From assembly GCA_030522415.1 (NCBI GenBank), contig CM060108.1, positions 53,484,452 through 53,548,451 of the forward strand: a stretch of DNA of 64,000 nt. The letters run 5' to 3'. The number at the start of each line of letters is the position of its first letter. Positions within the stretch are counted from its first letter, which is position 1. Below are positions 34,301 to 43,830 of this stretch, piece by piece. Under the pieces are notes generated by a model, which saw nothing but the letters and a program-made list of their open reading frames with translations, made no database searches and was not told where the DNA came from. This DNA comes from Channallabes apus (lineage: Eukaryota > Chordata > Actinopteri > Siluriformes > Clariidae). The position numbers and the translations under genes are program-made.

Positions 34301-35969
34301 ATCTTGTAACCACACAAGCTGGAAAAGCTAGTGGAAATGTTACAGAGAGGTCTGGTATCTCAGAAATTACTGGCTTGCTTACGACAATAGGACTGGGAAA
34401 AACTGTACCACCAGCAAGATCATTTCCCAATATGATACTGACATTCTCAACGGGCAACTTCTTACAAACCCCCATCTGCACTTGGCCTGAAACTAGGTCT
34501 GACTTAAAGTTAACAGTGTGCAAAGGAATACTAATACATCCCATTTCGATACCACGCACTAGCGCGTTGGCACCTGCATACGATGCATCACAAAACTGTA
34601 GCACATCCTCCAATACGAGAGATTGGGCCGATCCAGTATCCCTTAACATCTGAACACCCCTAACCGTAGAGTCTCCTACAAGTGACACATAACCTGTCAG
34701 CATAAAAGGACTAAATGAGGAAATATCAGGTGTAATTGAATCAGGAACTGCCTGTACAGTCGCCGCACTCTTAGGTCTAGCCTTTTGCTTCCAAGCGCTA
34801 CACTCAGCAATCATGTGACCAGGATCAAGACAATAAAAACAAACCCTCCTCTTCTCTGTGCCCTTTAAAACTGCTTTTCCACCACCAGACATTTTGACTT
34901 TACCGTTAGGCGCAGTACGAATGACGGACTCCGTGGCGAAAGGCGCTTTAAATTGACGTACCGAAGAAAAGACAGTTCGGTGAGTAAGTGCGAATTCGTC
35001 AGCGAGCACAGCCGCATCAGTGATTTTTAATACCTTTTGCTCATTTAAATGAACAACAACGTTCTCCGGTAAACAAGTTTTAAAATCTTCAAGTAAGATT
35101 AATTCTTGCAATTCCTCACGAGTGGTAATCTTACAAGCATGACACCATTTCTCAAACAGAAATTTCTTTTCCCTTGCAAACTCCACATGAGTCTGGTTGG
35201 GCTGCTTTAAACATGCCCTAAACTTCTGTCTATAGGCTTCCGGAACTAACTCATATGCTCTTAATACTACTGCTTTCACTACGTGATAATCTAATGACTC
35301 TTCAATCGACAAGGCAGCACACACCTCCTGCGCTTTACCTACTAGGTTACACTGCAGTAGTAAAGCCCACATATCTCTTGGCCAGTTTAACTTTGCAGCC
35401 ACACGTTCAAATGCTACAAAGTAGGCATCTACCTCTGACTCACGGAAAGGCGGAACTAATTTAACATACCTACTAATGTCAAATTCAGGACCTGTTATTC
35501 CACTATCACCAGTAGAAGGCGTTCTAGCACGAGGAATAGGAACTGGACGACGACGCAAAGTTTCTACTTCTACCTCAAGCTTACGTAATTTCACATCACG
35601 ATCGGCCTGAACTTCAAGAGCTTTTAATCCTAGCATTTGCGTCTCGTATTCTTGCTTTTTTAATGCAAGATCAAGCTCCTTTAATCTCACAGTTATTTGC
35701 GGATCTAACGCTACACTCTTACCACTAGTAACTGAGTTAGCGTCAATGTCTGCACCAACATCTTCCTCATCTCTCTGTTCTAAAGCTTTATCAGGAAAGA
35801 TGCCAGCTTCCACCAATTTAACATGTAACTCCTCCTTAATCACCTGTTTCCTAGCAACTCTAGAAACAGCGATTTTATAAAAGTCTGCTACCAAAAGATC
35901 TACCTTTCTACAGTTATTAAACTCTTCCAAAGAAGGAGATAAGGTAAACTTCACTAAATCAAAGTCCAT
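31341..35969 (-). CDS. Gag-Pol polyprotein of a Gmr1-like Ty3/gypsy retrotransposon (1542 aa)
   Basis: One uninterrupted frame carries the whole coding capacity. Visible domains: a coiled, charged N-terminus (1-150); a capsid part at about 170-335 that resembles the SCAN fold (KFRACLKQPNQTHVEFA); a CCHC knuckle CFYCLDPGHMIAEC at 377-390; protease motif DTGSA at 444-448; integrase zinc region with H688 and the paired CRSCDVC, then catalytic D752, D811 and E847 (35 residues apart); a post-catalytic chromodomain-free tail; reverse transcriptase with YLDD at 1269-1272; RNase H with D1418, E1458 and D1487. Integrase precedes RT, the reverse of most Ty3/gypsy elements. Gag and Pol are in one frame with no frameshift or stop, so Gag excess would need proteolysis or another route. 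All catalytic residues that I checked are present. Confidence 0.92.
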   Translation of the reverse strand: MDFDLVKFTLSPSLEEFNNCRKVDLLVADFYKIAVSRVARKQVIKEELHVKLVEAGIFPDKALEQRDEEDVGADIDANSVTSGKSVALDPQITVRLKELDLALKKQEYETQMLGLKALEVQADRDVKLRKLEVEVETLRRRPVPIPRARTPSTGDSGITGPEFDISRYVKLVPPFRESEVDAYFVAFERVAAKLNWPRDMWALLLQCNLVGKAQEVCAALSIEESLDYHVVKAVVLRAYELVPEAYRQKFRACLKQPNQTHVEFAREKKFLFEKWCHACKITTREELQELILLEDFKTCLPENVVVHLNEQKVLKITDAAVLADEFALTHRTVFSSVRQFKAPFATESVIRTAPNGKVKMSGGGKAVLKGTEKRRVCFYCLDPGHMIAECSAWKQKARPKSAATVQAVPDSITPDISSFSPFMLTGYVSLVGDSTVRGVQMLRDTGSAQSLVLEDVLQFCDASYAGANALVRGIEMGCISIPLHTVNFKSDLVSGQVQMGVCKKLPVENVSIILGNDLAGGTVFPSPIVVSKPVISEIPDLSVTFPLAFPACVVTRSQSKSFQDVIDLSDSFLSVPLKQVECRLSVKEDGIAEQKPKFPLEKDSVVGKDNLSAAQKLDPTLTNCISSAVASADLAVARVGYFWDDKILMRKWQPKESDDWQIAYQIVLPSTYRSHVLRLAHENVLAGHLGVTKTYQRIVKHFYWPGVKGDVSRFCRSCDVCQRAGKPNQTVPKAPLHPIPVIGEPFERLIIDCVGPLPKSKHGHQYILTLMCAATRYPEAVPLRTLKAQVVLKEIVKFCTTFGLPRVIQTDQGTNFTSKVFEQLLKELGVSHKLSSAYHPESQGVLERFHQTLKTLLRTFCTETGKDWVDGLPLLMFAVRGSVQESLGFSPAELVFAHTVRGPLKLLKEQLTGKESAPMSVLDYVSSFRERLHKACSLAKSHLAVSQCEMKERYDRKAVQRSFQAGESVLVFLVPGSPLQAKFSGPYTVEQKLSETDYVIATPERRRKARVCHINMLKPYVLRDVTASMKSVDKCKPCVTVNNVPVVAEEMLLEEPQSPGARLNNSIILGNIELHLSYLPKDQLNEVVKLLRKYPSLFSDLPGRTTVLSHDIDVGNSTPIKQHPYRVNPVKRDIMRSEVDYLLQNNLAVHSQSPWSSPCLLVPKPDSTFRFCTDYRKVNSITKPDSFPLPRMEDCVDNVGAAKYVTKLDLLKGYWQVPLTTRACEISAFVTPDNFLQYNCMAFGMRNAPATFQRLMQKVLSGLCNCEAYLDDIVVYSGNWEDHLTNLERVFERLCSANLTLNLAKCEFAKAVVTYLGKKVGQGCVRPVTAKVIAVTEFPSPLTKRQLRRFLGMAGYYRGFCKNFATVVSPLTDLLSTERKFVWTSQCENAFIAVKDLLCNAPILSAPNFSLPFKLQIDASAVGAGAVLLQEDDAGVEHPVCYFSKKFSKCQRNYSTIEKEALALVLSLKHFEVYVGGSCVPLIVFTDHNPLVFLSRMCNLNQRLMRWSLFLQEYNLDIHHKKGVENVVADALSRACEFDVGD

Positions 35970-36114
35970 ATTTCCACTAATATGACTATGACTCCTCCCC
36001 TACAAAAGTTTAAAGCAGCTACACAAACTTCATACTTTAGCAATATGGGAAACAATTGTGATTTTGTTACTCACAGGTGAATGAAACGCCAATTGTTAGT
36101 AATTGTAACGGAAT

Positions 36115-36127
36115 GGACGAGCCCCCA
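36115..36127 (-). promoter_or_regulatory. Primer binding site, tRNA-Pro-like
   Basis: Two bases inside the 5' LTR the element strand reads TGGGGGCTCGTCC, which matches the well-known tRNA-Pro primer site for 13 nt and then diverges. Confidence 0.7.
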
Positions 36128-36129
36128 AT

Positions 36130-36992
36130 TGTTACGTTCCCCTCTAGTCTAGGGGTGGAAGAGAAGTAACAAAATTAATTGAGATAGCAAACTTTCATCT
36201 AAAAACCTGAATACAATGTTAAATTTGCTTTTCCCCTGTCCCAACACTCCAAAAAGATCACACTAATCTCAAATGTAAAACAAAAGATTTTATTTACAAA
36301 CTCAAATATCCAAAACAGGGAGCAAAACAAACTTCAGGAGGGAACAAGGCCAAAATAACAAACATAATAGTTCTAACTTAGTTTTAAAGAAAGTTAGTTA
36401 ACCTCACAAAAGAAAGTACCAAATAAACAACAGAAGTCTTACCTGGCTCCCTTACTAAATTAACACATGAGAAAAAGGTGATACAAAAATAAATGGCGTC
36501 CTCCTCCCTACTACTCCAGATAAATAAACAAAACAAAAGAGCTCAAGTTCAAGAAAAGATTAGGAACAGGGCTGTAGCAATGACAACTGGTGAAGCAAGA
36601 CTTAGCCCAGGCTAACACCTTAGCACAAACAACAAACAGCATTAGCAATAGCACACAAGCTAAAGTCTAAGGCAGGAGAAAACAATAGTCTCTGAAGAGC
36701 TGGTCAGAAAGCAGGAGGGCACCCTCTCCTAAGCTACTCTGCTCTACTCTGTCCACAATACTCCCTCCTCGCGTCCTTCAGGTGTCTGTAGCCTTTAACT
36801 CCACAAAGCTCTCCTCGTTAGCCAATGTGGATCCAGCGGTGATTGGTGCAATTAGGCACAGGTGACCTACACCAAGCTGGTAGTGTGGTAGACGAGAAAA
36901 AAGGAGAGAAAAAAAACACCAAAATACTGTAGCATGACAATATATGTTTACAATATAATATAAACAAAATAAATACGTCAAAGGACGTAACA
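36130..36992 (-). repeat. 5' LTR of the retroelement (863 bp)
   Basis: The partner of 30417-31279, of equal length. On the element strand it starts TGTTACGTCC and ends GGGAACGTAACA. It should hold the element's promoter; I do not see a convincing TATA box at a defined spacing. Confidence 0.95.
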
Positions 36993-36996
36993 CACC

Positions 36997-37274
36997 ATTA
37001 AAATACTTATAGGCAACTAGTTATCATATCTTCTTCTCCATAAAACATGTTAATGCTCAGTAGTACACATATATGGTTCTTTAATGTATTTACATTGTAC
37101 TAAAATGCATTCTTTTTCAATTGCCATATACAGTATCCCAAAGCACTATGGCCGTTAAAAATACAACAAAAAAACAACACATTTTTCTTTCTTTTATGAG
37201 GTGTTAATGTACAGTAGTATACAGGCCCGTGGCACAGCCTATAAGCTTTTATCCTTAATGCTCCCCCCCCCCCC
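36997..37274. other. Transposon-nest filler, no feature recognised
   Basis: AT-rich sequence between the retroelement and a hAT arm, ending in a C run near 37263-37274. It may be interior sequence of the interrupted hAT MITE. Confidence 0.3.
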
Positions 37275-37445
37275 TCCTTACGTTACTTTTACTTTTTTAC
37301 TTTAAGTAGTTTTGAAACCAGTACTTTTACACTTTTACTTGAGTAAAAAGCTTGAGTTGATACTTCAACTTCTAAACAAGTCTTTTTAAACCCTAGTATC
37401 TAAACTTCTACTCAAGTAATGAATGTGAATACTTTTGACACCTCT
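37275..37445. mobile_element. hAT-like MITE arm (right fragment)
   Basis: The sequence ACTTTTACTTGAGTAAAAAG and CTTCTACTCAAGTAATGAAT leads to the tip GACACCTCTG, the complement of CAGAGGTGTC. A CAGAGGTGGAAAAAGTA tip at 60119 belongs to the same type. With 28637-28795 it may be one MITE split by the retroelement and other insertions. Confidence 0.55.
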
Positions 37446-37986
37446 GTCAAAATCTTAAACACTATTCGTCTGGTTAGGGCACAATTTGCAAATCTGAATC
37501 TCCCATTTAACCCACACCTCTAAACACATTCTCAAACACAAAACACAATTAGCAGTGTGGTGCACTTGTACCCAGAATGGTACAATGCAAACACGTGTCC
37601 AATCAGTGAAACCAATTAGTAAGCAGTATATAACCCGAGTCAAATGCAAATGGCATGAGCGGATCCAACATAGGAGCAATAAAATAGAAAAGGGAGAGGA
37701 GTCCGTGTCAGAGGACTAAGACCAAGAAGACCAAGGACTAAGACCAAGAAGAAGATCTGTAATTTCAAATGACATTTGAGCAACGGTCATAGATCAATTT
37801 CTGGTGAACGGCATGACCATGAGGCAGGCAGGGCAACGTCTGCAACCAAACCTAAGCAGGTTCTCAGTGGCTACTATAATCCGGATCTGCAGAGAAGAAA
37901 ACGGGTAAAAAGTATATTTGTCTCAGTAAAGGGACAATGAAAAATTTGTTTTCCATGGTACTGTGTTTGAAAACATTTATTGAATA
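37446..37986 (+). mobile_element. DD35E Tc1/IS630-like transposon B, left part
   Basis: Frame fragments encode a charged GRGVRVRG-like N-terminus and a helix-turn-helix stretch (ERHDHEAGRA, QVLSGYYNP at about 37780-37910) of a transposase. The copy is interrupted at about 37986 by copy A and continues at 39779. Confidence 0.65.
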
Positions 37987-39778
37987 CAGTTTTTCTCAAT
38001 TGCTAAAACACTAAAACCCATTGGCTGAAGAAAGTTCTCAGGTGCCTGACTTCATTTAACTAATTGTGCAGTCTGTTGTCAATACCTTAAACCATTTCAC
38101 ATGGTAAAACACAATATGCAGATCTTACTTAGACTTTTCCAACAAAACTCAAAACACATTCTACACACTAATGCACAAGTCATCCATACTGGTAAACACA
38201 AGTAGCAACACTCAAAATATAATTAAAGAAAACATGTCATTGATTGAACACAACCACTCAAAATTGATGTCGCCTGTTTCAAATGATGTGACACAACTAA
38301 TATAAGCCAGATCAGAGAGCAAACAGGTTGTTGAAGGTAGAAAGGAGAAAGTCTGAGCATGGATCGAATTCTATTCATAATCATATGCTTATTCACTCAA
38401 GAGCAAGAGGTCGTTATAGTGGGCATGATCCTTCAAGATAATGTAATACGACTCCGAGAAATCCAGGAGGATCAAGCGAGTGATACAAGACAGCACACAC
38501 TTCCAGGGAATAAACAGTGTGAGCATTTCCACAATTGACCGTGTCCTCCATCATAACAGGATGCGAATAAATCAAGTATACAAAGTACCCTTTGAGCGCA
38601 ACATTCAGAAACATTTACTGTAATCCAGATTTTCTACAGTACGAACACATACTATGTGAATGACATTACTCTTCAGTACATACAATGTATGTGAATCAGA
38701 AGTGCATACAGTAGGCTTAATTGTACTCTACAGTATAGCACTGTCTCTGTATGACTTACAAAATTCTAAATGCAGTATATTGTATTTCTACACAGACAAT
38801 ATTTGACTTGGAATCCTTGGACAGACCAAATGACTTCATCTTTGTCGATGAAGCAGGCTTCAATCTACCAAAGAGGAGATGGAGAGGCCGAAACATCATT
38901 GGACAGCGGGCCATTATTGAAGTCCCTGGTCAACGAGGTGGTGATGTCACCATCTGTGCTGCTATTAGCACCCATGGTGTTCTACATCACCATGTTACAC
39001 TCGGGCCATATAACACTCAGCACCTTCTAAGATTTATTGCCAATCTAAGAGAGATTTTATTTGAGCTTTAGGTTCAAGACCACCAGGATCAAGAGCTGAA
39101 TGAGAATCCCATTCCCACCTATGTGATAGTGTGGGACAATGTCAGTTTCCACCGAGCTGCTCCGGTAAGGGAATGGTTTAACATCAATGAGCAGTTTATG
39201 AAGTTGTACCTCCCTCCATACTCGCCTTTCCTGAATCCGATTGAGGAGTTTTTCTCCTCTTGGAGATGCAAAGTGTATAATAGACAACCCTACACCAGAG
39301 TAAATCTTCTGCAAGCCATGGATTTAGCTTGTGGTGATATCGGTGAGGAATCATGTCACTGCTGGATATGGCACACAAGAGGCTTCTTCCCCCGTTGCCT
39401 CAGGAGGGACAATATTGCTTGTGATGTTAACAAAGTGCTCTGGCCTGACCCAGCCCAAAGACGAGAAGAAGCAAATTGATCATGTTTACTCCTTTGATTT
39501 TTGTATACTGTAGTACAGTGCATTGTACAATGAATAAATGTTATGGCCCAAAACATTGAGATTAAAACATTGCTTCTCCTTGAGAACTATATGTTTGGAA
39601 CAATGAGTTTTCAGTTTTTTGTTGTATTGTTTATTGACTGCTTGATAGTGAACACTTTTTAGGCGAAAGTTTAATTTTGCAAGAGGAGTCACAAGTTTTG
39701 TAAATAGTGCTTGAAGATGATGGTTTCAGAAAATGGAGCAAGGTTTCAGAAATTGTGTTTCAGCAATTGAGAAAAACA
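37987..39778 (+). mobile_element. DD35E Tc1/IS630-like transposon A
   Basis: The left tip CAGTTTTTCTCAATTGC and the right tip GCAATTGAGAAAAAC are inverted repeats (37987 and 39778). Between them is a transposase gene with N-terminal pieces at about 38460-38620 and the catalytic part at 38751-39479. I could not settle the target duplication at the tips. Confidence 0.75.
38751..39479 (+). pseudogene. DDE transposase of copy A, with one stop codon
   Basis: Two frames in the same phase, 38751-39068 and 39072-39476, are separated only by TAG at 39069-39071. They read FIFVDEAGFNLPKRRWRGRN (first D), YVIVWDNVSFHRAAP (second D) and PPYSPFLNPIEEFFSSW (E). The second D and the E in NPIE have 35 residues between them, so the triad is DD35E in a DDE_3 or IS630/Tc1-type fold. 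An upstream exon or frame break precedes 38751. The protein is nearly complete but nonfunctional as it stands. Confidence 0.8.
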
Positions 39779-41036
39779 TGCATGTTCTCACAACACCAGG
39801 AGACACTTATTGTGGATATGGGGTCCATCAAAATAATGCAATTCGACTTTGTGAAATACAGCAGCGGATTATAGAAGACAACGTACATTTTGAGGGAATA
39901 AATAGTGAGTCTTTCAGCAACTGACCATGTCCTGCAACAAGATAAGGAACAAGTTTATCAGGTACCATTTGAGCGAAACTGAGCAAGTGAAGGAGCAACG
40001 ATGTCAATATTTGCAAGTAAGTAAACTTTTCCAGTAAACTCAGTTCTAGAATGTATACTCTATTGTCTGGGAAGCAGCACATGTATGCATCATACTGTGT
40101 CATTTACAGAACTAAATGTAGTTTGTTTTCACTGTAAAGAGAATCTTTGAGCCTGTCTCAATGGTTAGGCCTCATGAATACATCTTCGTGGATGAAGCTG
40201 GATTCAATCTAGCAAGAAGGAGAATAGGTTGCAACGTCATAGATCAACGTGCTATTATTGAACAGCCTGGCCTGGTGGAAATGTAACCATCTGTGCTGCC
40301 ATCAGCAGCTATGGGGTTCTCCAGAGTCATGTTACTGTTGGGCCATACAACACCAAAATTCTACTTACATTCCTTTGCTTGAGTGGACAGAGTGCGAGCA
40401 GGCAGACATGAGCATCCCATGTATGTTATCATTTGGGACAATGTGAGCTTTCACCGTGGTCCAAGAATATGCGATTGGTTTCACAATAAGCAGCATTTTA
40501 TGAATGTTTCTTCCACCATAATCTCCCTTTTTAAACCCTATTGAGGAGTTTTTCTCAGCATTGAGATGGAAAGTATACGAGCAAAACCCTTACACACAGA
40601 AAAATCTACTTCAGGCAATGAATGGAGCATGTGGTGAGATAGGAGTGGAATCTCGCCAGGACTGGATTCGGCATGGTATATGCTATATATGCTAAAAAAT
40701 ATATTTGTTTTTATATAAAACTTTCTTTGCTGCAATTCTTTTTTGTTTAAATTTGAGTACAAGAATAAATACATAAATAAATAAATATTTTCCCACTATC
40801 CCACAGTGTTTTGTATTTATTTATGTAGTGTGTAATCGTTGCTACGGTGTTTGCACATGGTTTTGTGTGGTTTTTGATGGTAGTGCTTGATCTTGAGTAA
40901 AGTTTAAATAGTTTTGGGTCAAATGTTTGGTTTTGCAACAGAAGTCGAAGGTTTTGTGACTGTAGCTTGAATTTTAGAGTTTGTGTTTAGAGTTTTAAAG
41001 CAAAGATGTGATTTCAGGAAATGTGTTTTAGCACTA
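39779..41036 (+). mobile_element. DD35E transposon B, right part, degenerate
   Basis: After the copy-A tip the sequence resumes with the frame TPGDTYCGYGVHQNNAIRLC and IIEDNVHFEGINS (39790-39905), then YIFVDEAGFN (about 40178) and IIWDNVSFHR-like and NPIEEFFSAL-like pieces (40430-40560) with frame breaks. It ends near GTTTTAGCACTATAAAAGAG at about 41036. It is the same family as copy A but more decayed. Confidence 0.7.
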
Positions 41037-41363
41037 TAAAAGAGCTGTGCATGCAACATGACCAAAGAATATTACAGAACTAGAGGCCTTTTGCCAGGAA
41101 GAATGCGAGAAAATCCCAACTACAAGGATTGAAAGACTTTTAGCTGGCGATTAAAAAGCGTTTGAAAGCTGCCAGAGGAGCTGTTACTAAGTACTGATTA
41201 TGTAGGGTGTCCAAACTTTTGCACAGTGCCATAATGTTTTTGTTTTTTATCTTTGCTAAAATATTGTGCTTTTTTAATTTTTTTATTTCCAATAGAGACT
41301 GTGTTAACAGCTTTTCAATTAAAAAAATCACCAAAATCTGTTATCAACTTTTGCATAAGACTG
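41037..41363 (+). mobile_element. Tc1/mariner-like element, right part
   Basis: This is the 3' end of the element starting at 27880: an ACCAAAGAATATTACAGAAC segment, then GTCCAAACTTTTGCACAGTG and the terminal inverted repeat ending at 41363, next to TA. Confidence 0.75.
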
Positions 41364-41877
41364 TATGAACAAGCTACTGTATATTACGATTATCACATGG
41401 ATCACATAAAACTCATATCATATAGATTCATGACACACAGACTAATATATTTCAAGTTTGTGTTTTTTTTATTTTGATGATTCATAAAAATGGAATATTA
41501 AGGCCAATTAAAACAAGACACTACTGAAAAGCACCCAATACTTGTTCAATGCTCCCTTTGTTATGTGCTATAATATTTATAAGAGCCCTAACGCAAGGCT
41601 TTAAAGGGGGTTCATTGAAATAAGAGCTTGTGAGAGTGCTTATGATACGAATGGGAAGACCTTTCCATTTGAAGATAACGTGGGGTTATTAATTATGCAT
41701 GTCTCTCTCTCTTTTTCTCTCTCTCTCTCGCTGGTGGTTCAGGGAGACAGATGCTGGGACTTTGCCTTTGTCTCTCAACTTTCCTCATGCTTGTCTTTTT
41801 TTCCTTCTTTTCTTTGACCATGACACCTTACCGGTGTTACCTAAATGATCTCATGAAGTGCGGAGGTATCAGGGCCC
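41364..41877. other. Intergenic, no gene seen
   Basis: AT-rich sequence with a CT microsatellite at about 41702-41731. No gene or classified repeat is evident. Confidence 0.35.
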
Positions 41878-42084
41878 TTAAATAGACACGCTGCCATGTG
41901 CCACCAGACGTTGATTGACTTGCGGCGGCGTTGCCTGGCAACGGTGTCTACGTGACCGCTTGAAAACTTCTTGGTAGATGGCTATGCTGACCTTGGACCT
42001 GATAAAACACAGTTGACCAATACCAGTAGATGACATGGCTCCACAAACCACCACTGAGTGTGCAAACTTCACACTCAACCTCAA
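41878..42084 (-). mobile_element. Tc1-like transposase fragment, minus strand
   Basis: The minus strand reads VKFAHSVVVCGAMSSTGIGQ and LCFIRSKVSIAIYQEVFKRS, matching the central catalytic segment of a Tc1 transposase (usual form: VMVWGAMS). Both sides lose frame. Confidence 0.65.
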
Positions 42085-42275
42085 GCAACTTGGATTCTGT
42101 GTCCCACACTACCCACTTCTCCACTCCCTGCACTGACTTCCTGTAGCTGCTTCATCAAATTCAAAATACTGATGCGTGCCTACAAAGCTAAAAACAGCCC
42201 AGAATCCACTTACCTCTCAGCTCTAATCACACCCTGCACTGCACCACATTCCCTCCGATTCTCCAGCACTGCTTG
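42085..42275 (+). mobile_element. LINE RT-downstream fragment
   Basis: The plus strand reads IKFKILMRAYKAKNSPESTY and LSALITPCTAPHSLRFSSTA, the part of L2/CR1-like polymerases that follows a LHWLPV motif (the corresponding bases lie near 42115-42145 in a shifted frame). Confidence 0.6.
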
Positions 42276-42419
42276 GCTGGTCACAGGGATCGCATGCATC
42301 TCGACTGTTTCCTGTTCTGGAACCTAGATGGTGAAAGTAACTTCCTCTACAGTAGATGTCTGTACAGCCGAGTCGGCAGTCCCATATGGCAGAGATGTCG
42401 GGGAAGAAAAACGCCACAT

Positions 42420-42600
42420 ATGTGATAACCTGGTGATTCAGTACATTCAGGTGGTCAGCTGACTTCATTTTATTGCCCCATAACGTTACTGAGTCTCGAC
42501 CTGAGTAACTGATCAACCCCAGATCATAACACGGTCTCCAGAGGCTTGTACAGTGGACACTATACATGATGAGTGTAACGCTTCATGCGCTTCCCTTCTT
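42420..42600 (+). repeat. Dispersed repeat, copy 2 (partner at 9365-9600)
   Basis: CCTGGTGATTCAGTACATTC and about 120 following bases match the copy near 9368, apart from a CAACCCCAG insertion at about 42514-42522. The family is not identified. Confidence 0.6.
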
Positions 42601-43830
42601 ACCTGGTATCTTTATGCTAAAGCCTTTTTTCTTTACTGGAATTTCTTTTTGTTTTACCATGCACCTTCACCAAGAGTTAAAGTCATCTCCCATACCACTC
42701 CGGATGTTCTTATCCCAATTGCACTCATTTTGATGTTTTCTTCACTATATGTAGGCCAACAATTGACCCTTCTGAAAGAGCAAGCTATGCTCTTTCAGTG
42801 TAGCTATACTTTCCAAGAAAACCATGTTTCCTCTTTTATTTTGCAGCATTTAGACACTAATGCAGACTGCTAAATGTGTTTTTGTGGGATTGATTTGATG
42901 AGTTTTGGTAATTGAATTAAGAGGAAATATTGCAGGAGGTTCATTCATTCTTTAGAAAGCAATTAACTGAAGGTTGTAGCCAGAGCCAGACCTGACCACC
43001 CTGCGGCGATAAGCAAACTCAGGGTCCCTCCTACATGACCTGCAGACCATCTAAACCATTTGACATTATCACACACGCACCTGACAACCTAGTTAATTTA
43101 CCATTTAGCTTGACTTCCAATTCTTGACTTCCTATTCATGGCATCAGGCCTCAAACTCACATATTGGACTGTGAACTCTGTTTTGTTGAGGATTTTCTGA
43201 AAGGATTATTCTCCAACAGCTTTTTCAGCTCAGACATTTTCCATAACCATGCTCCCGGACTGATTAATTAAAATCGTTGAGGCCGACTCACTTCTCCCGC
43301 TCCTACACACACATACAATATACTGGACTTTAGAAATGTTATACATTCACACAATGAAAATATTGTATATAATTGTGAACATTGGTATCTGGTGACTATT
43401 TGTACAATACACGATAGTTACTTCAGTGATTGAACCAAAAGTAGAACGGCGGTGCGTCGCTAGCTATGAAAATTTATAATTCAGAGATAACCTGTAATTA
43501 TTTCAACAAGCAGGAACGTACCTCTTGAATAGTCTAGTTTGTAAATGTGTTTTTTACCTGAGATTTAAGAGAAAAATGTGAAAACGTTACCATGACTCAT
43601 GATCTCGGTGCAGAAACAGAAGCATAATAGTAACAGTATGAATTATTGTGTATTGTGGGTCTGCGCTGACAAAAATGGTTTGTGAATCTGACATTAGTAC
43701 AGCAGGCACCAGCGAATGGGGGCGATCACTCCACATTCACATCGCCTCATCTGGCGTTTTTCATGAACATAGCAGCGTATTCCGACATCAAAGGCAAGTG
43801 TGTTCATGGATCAAATACGGTTCATGATTA
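42601..43830. other. Intergenic, no gene seen
   Basis: AT-rich unique-looking DNA. Short frames show no family motif. Confidence 0.35.

Larger units (their letters stand above)
30417..36992 (-). mobile_element. Intact Ty3/gypsy-class LTR retroelement with IN-before-RT order
   Basis: The 6576-bp element lies on the minus strand: 5' LTR 36130-36992, primer site 36115-36127, one long Gag-Pol frame 35969-31341, polypurine tract 31288-31280, 3' LTR 31279-30417. There is a 4-bp CACC duplication. Domain order is Gag, protease, integrase, RT, RNase H, the arrangement reported for the deuterostome Gmr1-like group of Ty3/gypsy elements. No envelope frame is present, so I call it a retrotransposon and not an endogenous retrovirus. 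The near-identical LTRs and unbroken frame indicate a young insertion. Confidence 0.92.

Noticed and set aside
30417..36992. Endogenous retrovirus
   Set aside because: Retrovirus-like primer site, but there is no envelope frame between RNase H and the 3' LTR, and the IN-RT order and Gag fit a Ty3/gypsy retrotransposon.
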